Both the position numbers and the translations under genes were made by a program. A stretch of 8,321 nucleotides of DNA from Burkholderiales bacterium (lineage in GTDB: Bacteria > Pseudomonadota > Gammaproteobacteria > Burkholderiales > SG8-41): positions 1-8,321 of the forward strand of contig JAIESJ010000271.1 of the NCBI GenBank assembly GCA_019746155.1, in the 5' to 3' direction. The notes beneath the pieces are model-generated. The model saw only the letters and a program-made list of their open reading frames with translations. It had not been told where the DNA came from and made no database searches. Positions 1 through 6,414 of the stretch are shown piece by piece; positions within the stretch are counted from its first letter, which is position 1; each line of letters opens with the position of its first letter.

Positions 1-106
1 TCGCCACCAGCGGCGCGCCGGTCGCCGCACGCAAGGGCATGAATATATTCGGCATCGTCGTGGTCGCGCGGAGGGGGGCACGGCCATCGGCGGCGGCACG
101 CTCCCT
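1..106 (+). pseudogene. Remnant of a TRIC/UPF0126-family membrane channel gene (first repeat only, frameshifted)
   Basis: Reading in frame 3 from position 3 gives ATSGAPVAARKGMNIFGIVV followed by VA. This closely resembles the first repeat of TRIC-type (UPF0126, YadS/YicG-like) cation channel proteins, whose usual pattern is F-A-x-SGALAA-x-RK-x-MDLFG-VVVA. The next family motif, TAIGGGTL, is also present (80-103) but in frame 2, after a G-rich run at 73-78. About five extra bases separate the two parts. The Arg-Asp that normally follows GGGTL is missing, and the roughly 150 remaining residues of the family are absent, because the serB promoter begins some 30 bases later. I read this as a dead, truncated gene. 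Its beginning lies outside the window, so I cannot say how much remains upstream. The family assignment is from memory of the motif; a single frame error alone would not explain the missing C-terminus. Confidence 0.55.
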
Positions 107-135
107 GCAACCGGGTCAGGGTCCGCGCCATCCGC

Positions 136-141
136 TATAAT
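136..141 (+). promoter_or_regulatory. Probable -10 box of the serB promoter
   Basis: A perfect TATAAT lies 36 bases before the serB ATG, within the context CGCTATAATCGCG. This would place transcription start near 148 and give a leader of about 29 bases. No good TTGACA-like -35 element sits at 17 bp spacing; the hexamer there is GGGTCA. The call therefore rests on the -10 box and its position. Confidence 0.5.
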
Positions 142-176
142 CGCGCCTTTGCTCTCTTCGCTCCGCGTCTGACAGC

Positions 177-1013
177 ATGTATCTCATCATCCAGGGCAGT
201 AACGTCGAAACGACCGACCTGAAGCATCTCGCCAAGCTTGCCGGCGCCAACGGCATCGAACAGATCGCACCCAACGTGTTCCGGCTGACCAATGCCTCGC
301 CCACGGCCGATATCGGCGCGCTGTGCGAGCAGGCGCGGCTCGACTACGCCTTCGTGCCCGAAGAGCGCCGGCTCGCCGATTTCAGGCTGCTGGTGATGGA
401 CATGGATTCGACGCTGATCACGATAGAAACCATCGACGAGCTTGCCGACATGACGGGTTTGAAACCGCAGGTCGCAGCGATCACGGCGCAGGCGATGCGC
501 GGGGAAATCGAATACGACGAAAGCCTCAGGCGCCGCCTTGCGCTGCTCAAGGGGCTCGATGAGAGCGCGCTGGTGCGCGTCCATGACGAGCGGCTGAAAT
601 TAAGCCCCGGCGCGGAGCGGCTGCTGGCGCAGGCCAGGAAACACGGCATCAGAACGCTGCTGGTATCGGGCGGCTTCACCCAGGTCACCGACCGCCTGAA
701 ATCCCGGCTCGGCCTCGATTACACCTATGCCAATACCCTGGGCATCGCGGATGGAAAGCTGACCGGTGAAGTGCTGGGGCGCATCGTCAACGCCGACGCC
801 AAGCGCGATGAGCTCATCCGCGTGCGCGACGAGCTGGGAATCGGCCGCGGACAGATCATCGCCGTCGGCGACGGCGCCAACGACCTCAAGTTCATGGCCG
901 AAGCCGGCGTCAGCGTCGCCTATCACGCCAAGCCGGTGGTGCGCGAAAAAGCCACCCACACCATCCACTACGTCGGCCTCGACGGCGTGCTGAATTTATT
1001 CAATTATCATTAG
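177..1013 (+). CDS. serB: Phosphoserine phosphatase SerB
   Basis: This enzyme dephosphorylates 3-phosphoserine to serine, the last step of serine biosynthesis, in the cytoplasm. The 278-residue protein carries the HAD-superfamily motifs in order. Motif I is DMDST at 75-79, with Asp75 the expected nucleophile and Asp77 the general acid/base. The SerB-specific TIETIDELAD follows at about 82-91. Motif II is SGGFT with Ser164, the motif III lysine is probably Lys209 (NADAKRDEL), and the Mg-binding GDGAND spans 231-236. It is shorter than E. coli SerB (about 322 residues) because the N-terminal regulatory-like region, roughly residues 1-70, is reduced; I recall this shorter form from betaproteobacteria. 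The ATG start fits the family beginning (MYLIIQG) although the Shine-Dalgarno is weak. The gene is transcribed toward the suf operon. Its TAG stop overlaps the first bases of the palindromic repeat that follows. I see no functional link to the suf genes. Confidence 0.96.
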   Translation: MYLIIQGSNVETTDLKHLAKLAGANGIEQIAPNVFRLTNASPTADIGALCEQARLDYAFVPEERRLADFRLLVMDMDSTLITIETIDELADMTGLKPQVAAITAQAMRGEIEYDESLRRRLALLKGLDESALVRVHDERLKLSPGAERLLAQARKHGIRTLLVSGGFTQVTDRLKSRLGLDYTYANTLGIADGKLTGEVLGRIVNADAKRDELIRVRDELGIGRGQIIAVGDGANDLKFMAEAGVSVAYHAKPVVREKATHTIHYVGLDGVLNLFNYH

Positions 1014-1143
1014 CCGCAGATGAATTCTTCTCAATACCCCCTTGAAGGGTACGCCGATTAACGCCGATATTGATAATACAACCTGCGTGATCACCGTTTT
1101 GGTGTTTGATTTTATCCGCGTTCTTCGGCGTTTATCGGCGGCT
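1012..1143. repeat. Palindromic intergenic repeat, 10-bp units, abutting the serB stop
   Basis: The right arm (1111-1143) consists of three 10-bp units, TTTATCCGCG, TTCTTCGGCG and TTTATCGGCG, followed by GCT. Its reverse complement begins AGCCGCCGATAAACGCCGA. The left side has AGCCGCAGATGAA at 1012-1024 and ACGCCGATTAACGCCGAT at 1051-1068, again at 10-bp spacing, separated by an unrelated stretch that contains a TACCC/GGGTA stem (1035-1051). The whole is a large imperfect inverted repeat. A run of six T (1150-1155) follows the right arm, so it could also help terminate serB. Similar GCCGAT/GCAGAT-type elements are familiar to me from many bacterial genomes, but I cannot name the family. I see nothing further between 1156 and 1231. 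Confidence 0.7.
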
Positions 1144-1231
1144 CAATTGTTTTTTCGATGATTACGTAGAGTTCGGTGCCGTGGCATCCCGCGCAATCCC
1201 GGTGCAGTGTCGCCGCAACTCGAAAAATTGC

Positions 1232-1325
1232 TCAAAAAATAGTCAAGCCCGCATGCCGCAGGCGCTTCCTCGCGCCGGTTTGATCGCACGACCCCAAACC
1301 GTGGCGGTCATGAAACATGCGGGCT
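1232..1325 (-). terminator. Branched stem plus T-run, probable end of the suf operon transcript
   Basis: A perfect 10-bp inverted repeat, AGCCCGCATG (1246-1255) and CATGCGGGCT (1316-1325), encloses two smaller stems. These are GGCGC/GCGCC (1261-1265 with 1272-1276) and a 7-bp stem with one G-U pair (1287-1293 with 1306-1312). Read on the minus strand, the closed structure is followed after a few bases by six T (1234-1239) and then more T. This is the pattern of an intrinsic terminator, although the outer stem closes an unusually large, branched loop of 60 bases. The upstream arm overlaps the stop codon of the Rieske gene (1324-1326), the last gene of the operon. A competing pairing, CGGTTT/AAACCG (1276-1281 with 1296-1301), is also possible. 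Confidence 0.6.
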
Positions 1326-1644
1326 AGTCCCAGCGATCGTCCCTGACCTGTACAGCGCCGCGTTCGACGCGCACCGGGAATTTCGCCGTCGGCTCGTAGG
1401 CCGGCGCCGACAGCGCTTCGCCGGTGCGAATGCAGAAGCGCGCGCCGTGGCGCGGGCAGACGATCTCGCCGCCTTCCACCGTGCCGCCGGTCAGTTGCCC
1501 GCCATCGTGGGTGCACACGTCCTCGATCGCGAAGTACTCGCCGTCGAGGTTGAACACCACGATCTGCACGCCGTCGGCATCGACGATACGCCATTGTCCC
1601 GGCGCCAACTCGCCCACCTTGGCTACGGTAATCCATTCACACAT
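1324..1644 (-). CDS. Small Rieske [2Fe-2S] ferredoxin-type protein
   Basis: This 106-residue soluble protein consists of a single Rieske domain of the kind that serves as a ferredoxin for non-heme iron oxygenases. The cluster ligands follow the canonical C-x-H-x16-C-x2-H pattern: Cys44 and His46 (VCTHDGG), then Cys63 and His66 (CPRHGARF). An extra cysteine, Cys71, follows. There is no signal peptide or membrane anchor, so it is cytoplasmic. It is the last gene of the suf operon, 94 bp after nfu, and its stop overlaps the terminator stem. Small Rieske proteins also occur inside actinobacterial suf operons, which supports a role in Fe-S assembly, for example as electron donor or cluster carrier. 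That role is inferred, and it could equally serve an oxygenase elsewhere. The ATG start gives the family-typical beginning MCEWITVA, but the ribosome binding site is poor. Confidence 0.9.
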   Translation of the reverse strand: MCEWITVAKVGELAPGQWRIVDADGVQIVVFNLDGEYFAIEDVCTHDGGQLTGGTVEGGEIVCPRHGARFCIRTGEALSAPAYEPTAKFPVRVERGAVQVRDDRWD

Positions 1645-1662
1645 GATTTAATGCAGGAAACG

Positions 1663-1731
1663 GACAGGATTTACGGGATTCACAAGATTCAGAAACCGGG
1701 CGGCAAAAAGAATAATCCCGCCAATCCTGTC
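1663..1731. repeat. Inverted repeat with 9-bp GGATT units between nfu and the Rieske gene
   Basis: The left arm (1663-1680) is GACAGGATTTACGGGATT. The right arm (1714-1731) is its reverse complement at 16 of 18 positions. GGATT-type cores recur every 9 bp: 1667, 1676 and 1685 on the left, with AATCC at 1714 and 1723 on the right. The 33-base spacer contains the third, weaker unit. The element fills most of the 94-bp gap and lies seven bases from the nfu stop. It would form a long hairpin in the operon transcript. GACAGGATT-type elements are familiar to me as dispersed bacterial repeats. Confidence 0.75.
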
Positions 1732-1738
1732 TATCGAG

Positions 1739-2305
1739 CTAAACAGCAACGACTTCGAGATCGGGTTCTATCTGCCGCACCAGATTCTCGATGCCGGCGA
1801 GCGTGCCCGATAGCGAACTCGGGCAGCTGCCGCAGGCGCCCTGGTAGTGGACGGTAAGCTTGTTGCCTTCGAGCCCGAGAACATAGAGATCGCCGCCGTC
1901 ACCCTGCAGATACGGCCGCACCTGCTCGTCCAGAATCCCGTTGATCCTGTCGAGCCGCGCGCGGTCACTATCGCTCAATGCCTCGGTATTGAGCACGGCG
2001 GTGGCCTGCGCCGCAAGCTGTTCGGATTGAGCATCAGCCGCCGGGGCATCGCGGATCGGCACCGCGAGCCTGCGCATCAGTTCCTGCCAGTCGGCCGCGC
2101 CGTCCTGCGTGACCGTGATCCAGTGATCGACGTAGAACACGTTGGTCACATGCTCGATCTCGAACAGCTTCGCCGCCAGCGGATCGTCCCTGGCCTGATC
2201 GGCGTTATCGTATGAACGCGCGATTCCCCACGTGAGCGGCTCCCTGAGGACGAACTTCATCGCGTTGGGGTTCGGCGTCGGTTCGATTTCGGCGATTTTC
2301 GGCAT
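1739..2305 (-). CDS. nfu: Nfu-type Fe-S cluster carrier/scaffold protein
   Basis: Nfu proteins bind an Fe-S cluster, usually between two subunits, and deliver it to client enzymes. This 188-residue protein has both domains of the standard architecture. The N-terminal Nfu_N domain (about 1-87) begins with the characteristic TPNPNAMKF (10-18). A low-complexity linker follows (about 88-112). The C-terminal NifU-like domain (about 118-188) contains VRPYLQGDGGDL (129-140) and the cluster-binding CGSC motif, Cys158 and Cys161. The ATG start matches the family beginning MPKIAEIEPTPNP. It lies within the suf operon, 98 bp after sufU and 94 bp before the Rieske gene, with a different repeat in each gap. 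The position fits delivery of clusters made by SufBCD. Alternatives such as NfuA with an A-type N-terminal domain are excluded, because the N-terminal half is Nfu_N. Confidence 0.92.
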   Translation of the reverse strand: MPKIAEIEPTPNPNAMKFVLREPLTWGIARSYDNADQARDDPLAAKLFEIEHVTNVFYVDHWITVTQDGAADWQELMRRLAVPIRDAPAADAQSEQLAAQATAVLNTEALSDSDRARLDRINGILDEQVRPYLQGDGGDLYVLGLEGNKLTVHYQGACGSCPSSLSGTLAGIENLVRQIEPDLEVVAV

Positions 2306-2326
2306 TTTAGAATCCAGCTAATCAGA

Positions 2327-2395
2327 GCCTTTTTTGGCAACACTTTCCTTGGCATCTTGGCGATTCATATCTTTCTCTGTGTCCTCTGTGGCTAA
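2327..2395. repeat. Dispersed repeat with CACAGAG and GCCAAG units between sufU and nfu
   Basis: On the minus strand the gap reads GCCACAGAGGACACAGAG, then AATCGCCAAGATGCCAAGG, then GCCAAAAAAGGC. On the plus strand CTCTGTG occurs at 2375 and 2384 (9-bp spacing), and CTTGGC at 2348 and 2356 (8-bp spacing) with a third TTGGC at 2334. I recognise this GCCACAGAGGACACAGAG / CGCCAAGACGCCAAGG combination as a common intergenic element of diverse bacteria. When mis-called as coding it gives peptides such as ATEDTE and NRQDAKE, and both are encoded here in the minus strand. It starts eight bases after the sufU stop. Confidence 0.7.
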
Positions 2396-2403
2396 TGTTT
2401 CTT

Positions 2404-2892
2404 TCACGCGCCGCCAATCGGCGCATGCATCGGGTCGGCCTCGGCTTCGGTCGAAGTCGAAGCGACTGAATTCAATGCCGCATGCAGCGTATGCCACGGC
2501 AGAATCGCGCACTTGACGCGGGTGGGCAGGTCGCGCACGCCGGCGAACACCGCGAGTCGTCCCAAGTGGTGCCGCTGCGTGCCAAGGTCGAGCTTGCCGG
2601 TCGCCATGTCGCGGAATTCCCGGATCATCTGCTCCGCGTCCGCGCGCTTCCGGCCTTTGACCACCGTCGTCATCATCGATGCCGACGCCTTGCAGATCGC
2701 GCACGACTCCCCCTGTACGTTGATCGCGTCGACCACGTCCCCGCTCAGTTTCAGCGTGAGACTGATGTGGTCGCCGCACAGCGGGTTGTGACCCTCGGCC
2801 TTGTGACTGGCATCGGCCAGCACGCCCCAGTTACGCGGCTTCCTGTTGTGGTCGAGAATGACTTCCTGATAAAGCTGTTTGCTGTCCGCCAT
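2404..2892 (-). CDS. sufU: SufU, sulfur-accepting partner of SufS (IscU-like fold)
   Basis: SufU accepts persulfide sulfur from the cysteine desulfurase SufS and passes it to SufBCD; in Bacillus it is a zinc-dependent sulfurtransferase. This 162-residue protein has all the expected metal ligands: Cys39 and Asp41 in NPLCGD, Cys64 in GESCAICKASASMM, and Cys128 in TRVKCAIL. The 63 residues between Cys64 and Cys128 match SufU, which has an insertion of about 20 residues absent from IscU. Two IscU hallmarks are missing: the LPPVK chaperone motif, and the histidine before the last cysteine, which is lysine here. An additional Cys67 is present. I chose MADSKQ at 2892 as the start because upstream codons run into the intergenic repeat, although the Shine-Dalgarno there (GAAG) is weak. 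The gene sits 152 bp after sufS. It takes the place that sufE has in the E. coli operon. Confidence 0.92.
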   Translation of the reverse strand: MADSKQLYQEVILDHNRKPRNWGVLADASHKAEGHNPLCGDHISLTLKLSGDVVDAINVQGESCAICKASASMMTTVVKGRKRADAEQMIREFRDMATGKLDLGTQRHHLGRLAVFAGVRDLPTRVKCAILPWHTLHAALNSVASTSTEAEADPMHAPIGGA

Positions 2893-2904
2893 GGCGCTTC
2901 GCTC

Positions 2905-3044
2905 GTGAAGGAGTGAAAACGTGAAAGAGTGAAGGAGCTGCACTTCCCCCCTCTCCCCGCACCCGGGGAGAGGGCTGGGGTGAGGGGCTTCACCCGTTCA
3001 CTCATTCACACCTTCACTGAATTCACTCCTTTACTTACATTCAC
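2905..3044. repeat. 8-bp periodic GTGAA/TTCAC inverted repeat between sufS and sufU
   Basis: GTGAA occurs four times at exact 8-bp spacing (2905, 2913, 2921, 2929). Its reverse complement TTCAC occurs at 2989, 2997, 3005 and 3013, again every 8 bp, then at 3022 and 3040 with a TTTAC variant at 3030. The two blocks face each other and would form a long imperfect hairpin. The last TTCAC directly abuts the sufS stop codon (3045-3047). A separate GC-rich palindrome occupies the centre. The element covers nearly all of the 152-bp gap and probably forms the sufU leader. Confidence 0.8.
2947..2987. repeat. REP-like GC-rich palindrome nested in the TTCAC repeat
   Basis: An 11-bp perfect stem, CCCTCTCCCCG (2949-2959) with CGGGGAGAGGG (2964-2974), closes a 4-base loop and is followed by CTGGGGTGAGGGG. 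This CCCTCTCCC...GGGAGAGGG...GGGGTGAGGG pattern is a familiar dispersed palindrome of proteobacterial genomes, of the REP type. It sits exactly between the two arms of the surrounding repeat. CTTC is found just outside both ends (2943-2946 and 2988-2991), which could be a short target duplication or chance. Confidence 0.75.
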
Positions 3045-4304
3045 TTAACCGAAAATTTTCTGAACCTTGCGGATCGCCGCCACCAGCGCATCGACCTCGG
3101 CCATGGTGTTGTAGAACGCGAACGAGGCGCGCGACGTGGCGGGAACCTTGAAGCGCTGCATCACCGGTTGCGCGCAATGATGCCCGGTGCGGATCGCAAC
3201 CCCCTCGTCATTGAGCAGCGTGCCGACATCGTGCGGATGCACGCCGTCCACCACGAACGACAGCACCGCCGCTTTTTTTTCCGCGGTGCCGATGATGCGC
3301 ACGCCCGGCAGACGGTTCACCTGGTCGGTCGCATAGTCGAGCAGATCGGTTTCATGTGCGGCGATGCCGTCCATGCCGATCGCGATCAGGTAGTCGATCG
3401 CGGCGCCCAGCGTGATCGCCGCCGCGATCGGCGGTGTGCCAGCCTCGAACTTGTACGGAATCACGTTGTAAGTGGTCTTCTCGAACGTCACCGACAGGAT
3501 CATGTCGCCGCCGCCCTTGAACGGCTGCATTTTCTCAAGCCAGCCCGCTTTGCCGTAGAGCACGCCGATGCCGGTCGGGCCGCACATCTTGTGCCCGGAG
3601 AAGGCGTAGAAGTCGCAGTCAAGCGCCTGCATGTCGACCTTGAAGTGGGGCGCCGCCTGTGCGCCATCCACCAGTACCGGCACGCCATGCTCATGCGCGA
3701 TGGCGATCATGTCGCGCACCGGGTTGATGGTGCCGAGCGCGTTCGACACGTGCGTCACGCCGACAAGCCTGGTGCGGCTGTTGAAGAGCGTCCGGTACTC
3801 GTCGAGCAGCAGTTCACCGCGGTCGTTGACCGGCACGACGCGGATTTTCGCGCCCTTCTCCTGCGCCAGCATCTGCCACGGCACGATGTTCGAGTGGTGT
3901 TCGAGCGTGGTGAGAATGATCTCGTCGTCCCGGCCGATGAACTTGCGGCCGTAGCCGTGCGCGACCAGGTTGATGCCGTCGGTGGTGCCGCTGGTGAAAA
4001 TGATCTCGCGCTCTTCCTTGGCGTTGAGGAACGCCTGCACCTTGCGGCGCGCGGCTTCGTACTCGGCGGTCGCCGTCTCGGACAGGGTGTGCACCGCGCG
4101 GTGGATATTGGCGTGCTGGCTGGTCTGATACTTCACCCAGCGGTCGATGACCGGCTGCGGCATCTGGCTCGATGCCGCATTATCCAGAAAAACCAACGGG
4201 TTACCATTGACCCTGAGTTTGAGGATCGGAAAATCGGCACGGATGCGCTCAACCGCCAGCGCTGCCGACGGAGGCCGCATCATCGCGCTTTGCCCTGCGG
4301 TCAT
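3045..4304 (-). CDS. sufS: Cysteine desulfurase SufS (class II)
   Basis: SufS is a PLP-dependent enzyme that removes sulfur from L-cysteine, giving alanine and an enzyme-bound persulfide for Fe-S assembly. The 419-residue protein shows every key residue at E. coli spacing. These are His136 (LEHHSN), Asp213 (VDGAQAAPH), the PLP lysine Lys239 (SGHKMCGPTG), catalytic Cys377 (RTGHHCAQP) and Arg392 (TSRASFAFYNT). The short RTGHHC active-site loop marks the SufS class rather than IscS/NifS. I chose the ATG at 4304 because it overlaps the sufD stop as ATGA and has GGAG eight bases upstream. An open frame continues upstream to 4514, but that part is only the shifted sufD sequence. The start gives about 13 extra N-terminal residues compared with E. 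coli SufS. The TAA stop abuts the TTCAC repeat. Confidence 0.97.
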   Translation of the reverse strand: MTAGQSAMMRPPSAALAVERIRADFPILKLRVNGNPLVFLDNAASSQMPQPVIDRWVKYQTSQHANIHRAVHTLSETATAEYEAARRKVQAFLNAKEEREIIFTSGTTDGINLVAHGYGRKFIGRDDEIILTTLEHHSNIVPWQMLAQEKGAKIRVVPVNDRGELLLDEYRTLFNSRTRLVGVTHVSNALGTINPVRDMIAIAHEHGVPVLVDGAQAAPHFKVDMQALDCDFYAFSGHKMCGPTGIGVLYGKAGWLEKMQPFKGGGDMILSVTFEKTTYNVIPYKFEAGTPPIAAAITLGAAIDYLIAIGMDGIAAHETDLLDYATDQVNRLPGVRIIGTAEKKAAVLSFVVDGVHPHDVGTLLNDEGVAIRTGHHCAQPVMQRFKVPATSRASFAFYNTMAEVDALVAAIRKVQKIFG

Positions 4305-5619
4305 GAGCGGGTCTCCGGCTCGGCGGCTTGCGTCTGCTCGAGCACGGTTCGCTCGAGCCGCTCGAGCAGCGAGCGCACCGGGATGCGGTCGATGATCTCG
4401 GCGCCGAAAGCATAGGTGAGCAGGTTGCGCGCGCTGGCGTCGGACAGGCCCCGGCTCCTGAGATAGAACAGCTGCTCGGCATCGAGCTGGCCGACGGTTG
4501 CGCCATGCGAGCACTTGACGTCGTCGGCGAAGATCTCGAGTTGCGGTTTGGTGTCGATATGCGCCCTGCCCGACAGCAGCAGGTTGCGGCTTTCCTGCGA
4601 CGAGTCGGTCAACTGGGCGCCCTCGTGCACGAACACCTTGCCGTTGAACACCGCATGCGCCGCGCCGTCCACGATCGTTTTATGGACCTGCACGCTGCGG
4701 CCGTTGGGCCTGGCATGCGCCATCAGCGTATGCGTGTCGGCGAGCTGGCGGCCGGAAATCAGCGCCAGTCCGTCGATTCTCATTTCGGCGCCTTCGCCGT
4801 TCTGCGCAACATTCAGGTCGTAGCGCGAAATGCGCGCGCCGAGCGTCACCGTGTTCGACAGGTAGGATGCGTCCTTGTCGAGCGTCACCGCGCAGTGGGC
4901 GATGTGAAAGGCATTGAGGCTCTCGCGCTGCAGCCTGACGTGCCGCACGCGCGCACCGGCGCCGACGACCATTTCCGTCACCGCATTGTTGAAGTAAGCG
5001 CCGTCTTCGAGGCTCACGAAATCCTCGATCACCGTGCATTCGGCGCCGGGTTCGGCAATCACTAGGCAGCGCGGATAGGCTGCAGTCTCCTTTTGCGTCG
5101 CGACGAACAGCAAATGGACCGGGGCGGCACAGGCCTGGTTTTTTCCGGTCGTCACCAGCGCGCCGTCGCGCAGATAGGAAGTATTGAGCGCGGCAAACAG
5201 ATTGTTCTCAAACGCGACATGGCGCGCGAGATGCTTCTCGAGCAGCGCGCTCCGGGCTTCCGCTGCCTCGGCCAGCGTCGAAACCTGCACGCCGGCGGGG
5301 GAATCCGGAACTGCCGATAATTCAGGCACGAATATGCCGTCGACGAATACGAGCCGCACCGTCGCCTCCGGCACAATGAAACACCCGATGTCGGACAGCG
5401 CCAGCCGCGTCACGCTCTGCGCCGGCTGGAAATGGATTCTGGTGAGCGGCGTGATGTCGGTAAAACGCCATTCTTCATCGCGCGTGGTCGGCACCGTCAG
5501 CGCGTTGGCGCGCTCCAGCGCCTGCGCACGCCGCGCGTCGAGCCAGCCCGCCGGGCTTTGCGGCAGATCGCGGCTGCCCTTGAGCAAGGCCTCGATATAA
5601 GGATGAGTGGTGGTCAAGC

Positions 5620-5623
<4 letters not shown>
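4301..5623 (-). CDS. sufD: SufD, subunit of the SufBCD cluster-assembly complex
   Basis: SufD is the catalytically reduced paralogue of SufB. It pairs with SufB and binds SufC to form SufBC2D, in which the Fe-S cluster is assembled at the SufB-SufD interface. The 440-residue protein is close to the usual length of about 420-440. It has an N-terminal helical region containing EEWRFTDITPL (50-60) and a long beta-helix core. The conserved C-terminal segment DDVKCSHGATVGQL (367-380) includes His373, the counterpart of the functionally important SufD histidine of E. coli (His360). The SufC-binding end LFYLRSRGLS follows. The start at 5623 overlaps the sufC stop by ATGA, and the stop at 4301 overlaps the sufS start in the same way. 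This implies translational coupling and balanced subunit production. Confidence 0.96.

Positions 5624-6410
<787 letters not shown>

Positions 6411-6414
<4 letters not shown>

Noticed and set aside
1035..1051. TACCC/GGGTA hairpin after serB as an intrinsic terminator
   Set aside because: The stem is only five base pairs and no T-run follows. The T-run at 1150-1155 lies after the larger palindrome instead.
1246..1325. Possible tRNA, because of the cloverleaf-like outline of about 80 bases
   Set aside because: There is no T-arm GGTTCGA-type sequence, no 7-bp acceptor stem with a CCA-type end, and no plausible anticodon loop. The T-run favours a terminator.
1106..1327. Plus-strand open frame of 73 codons between serB and the Rieske gene
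   Set aside because: It runs across the palindromic repeat and the terminator stem, has no plausible ribosome binding site and resembles no protein I know.
1232..1636. Minus-strand open frame overlapping the Rieske gene in another frame
   Set aside because: It is Arg-rich and out of frame with the Rieske protein, which has complete cluster ligands. It also runs through the terminator structure.
2318..2779. Minus-strand open frame ending in ATEDTEK...NRQDAKE
   Set aside because: The C-terminal part is the translated dispersed repeat at 2327-2395, and the rest is a shifted frame of sufU.
2905..3044. Regularly spaced GTGAA/TTCAC units as a CRISPR array
   Set aside because: The units are 5 bp with 3-bp spacing in inverted blocks. 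There are no 24-40 bp direct repeats with unique spacers and no cas genes.
3168..4415. Long plus-strand open frame of 415 codons opposite sufS
   Set aside because: It mirrors the codon structure of sufS in a GC-rich sequence. Its product is Arg/His/Asp/Val-rich without recognisable motifs, and sufS on the other strand has every catalytic residue.
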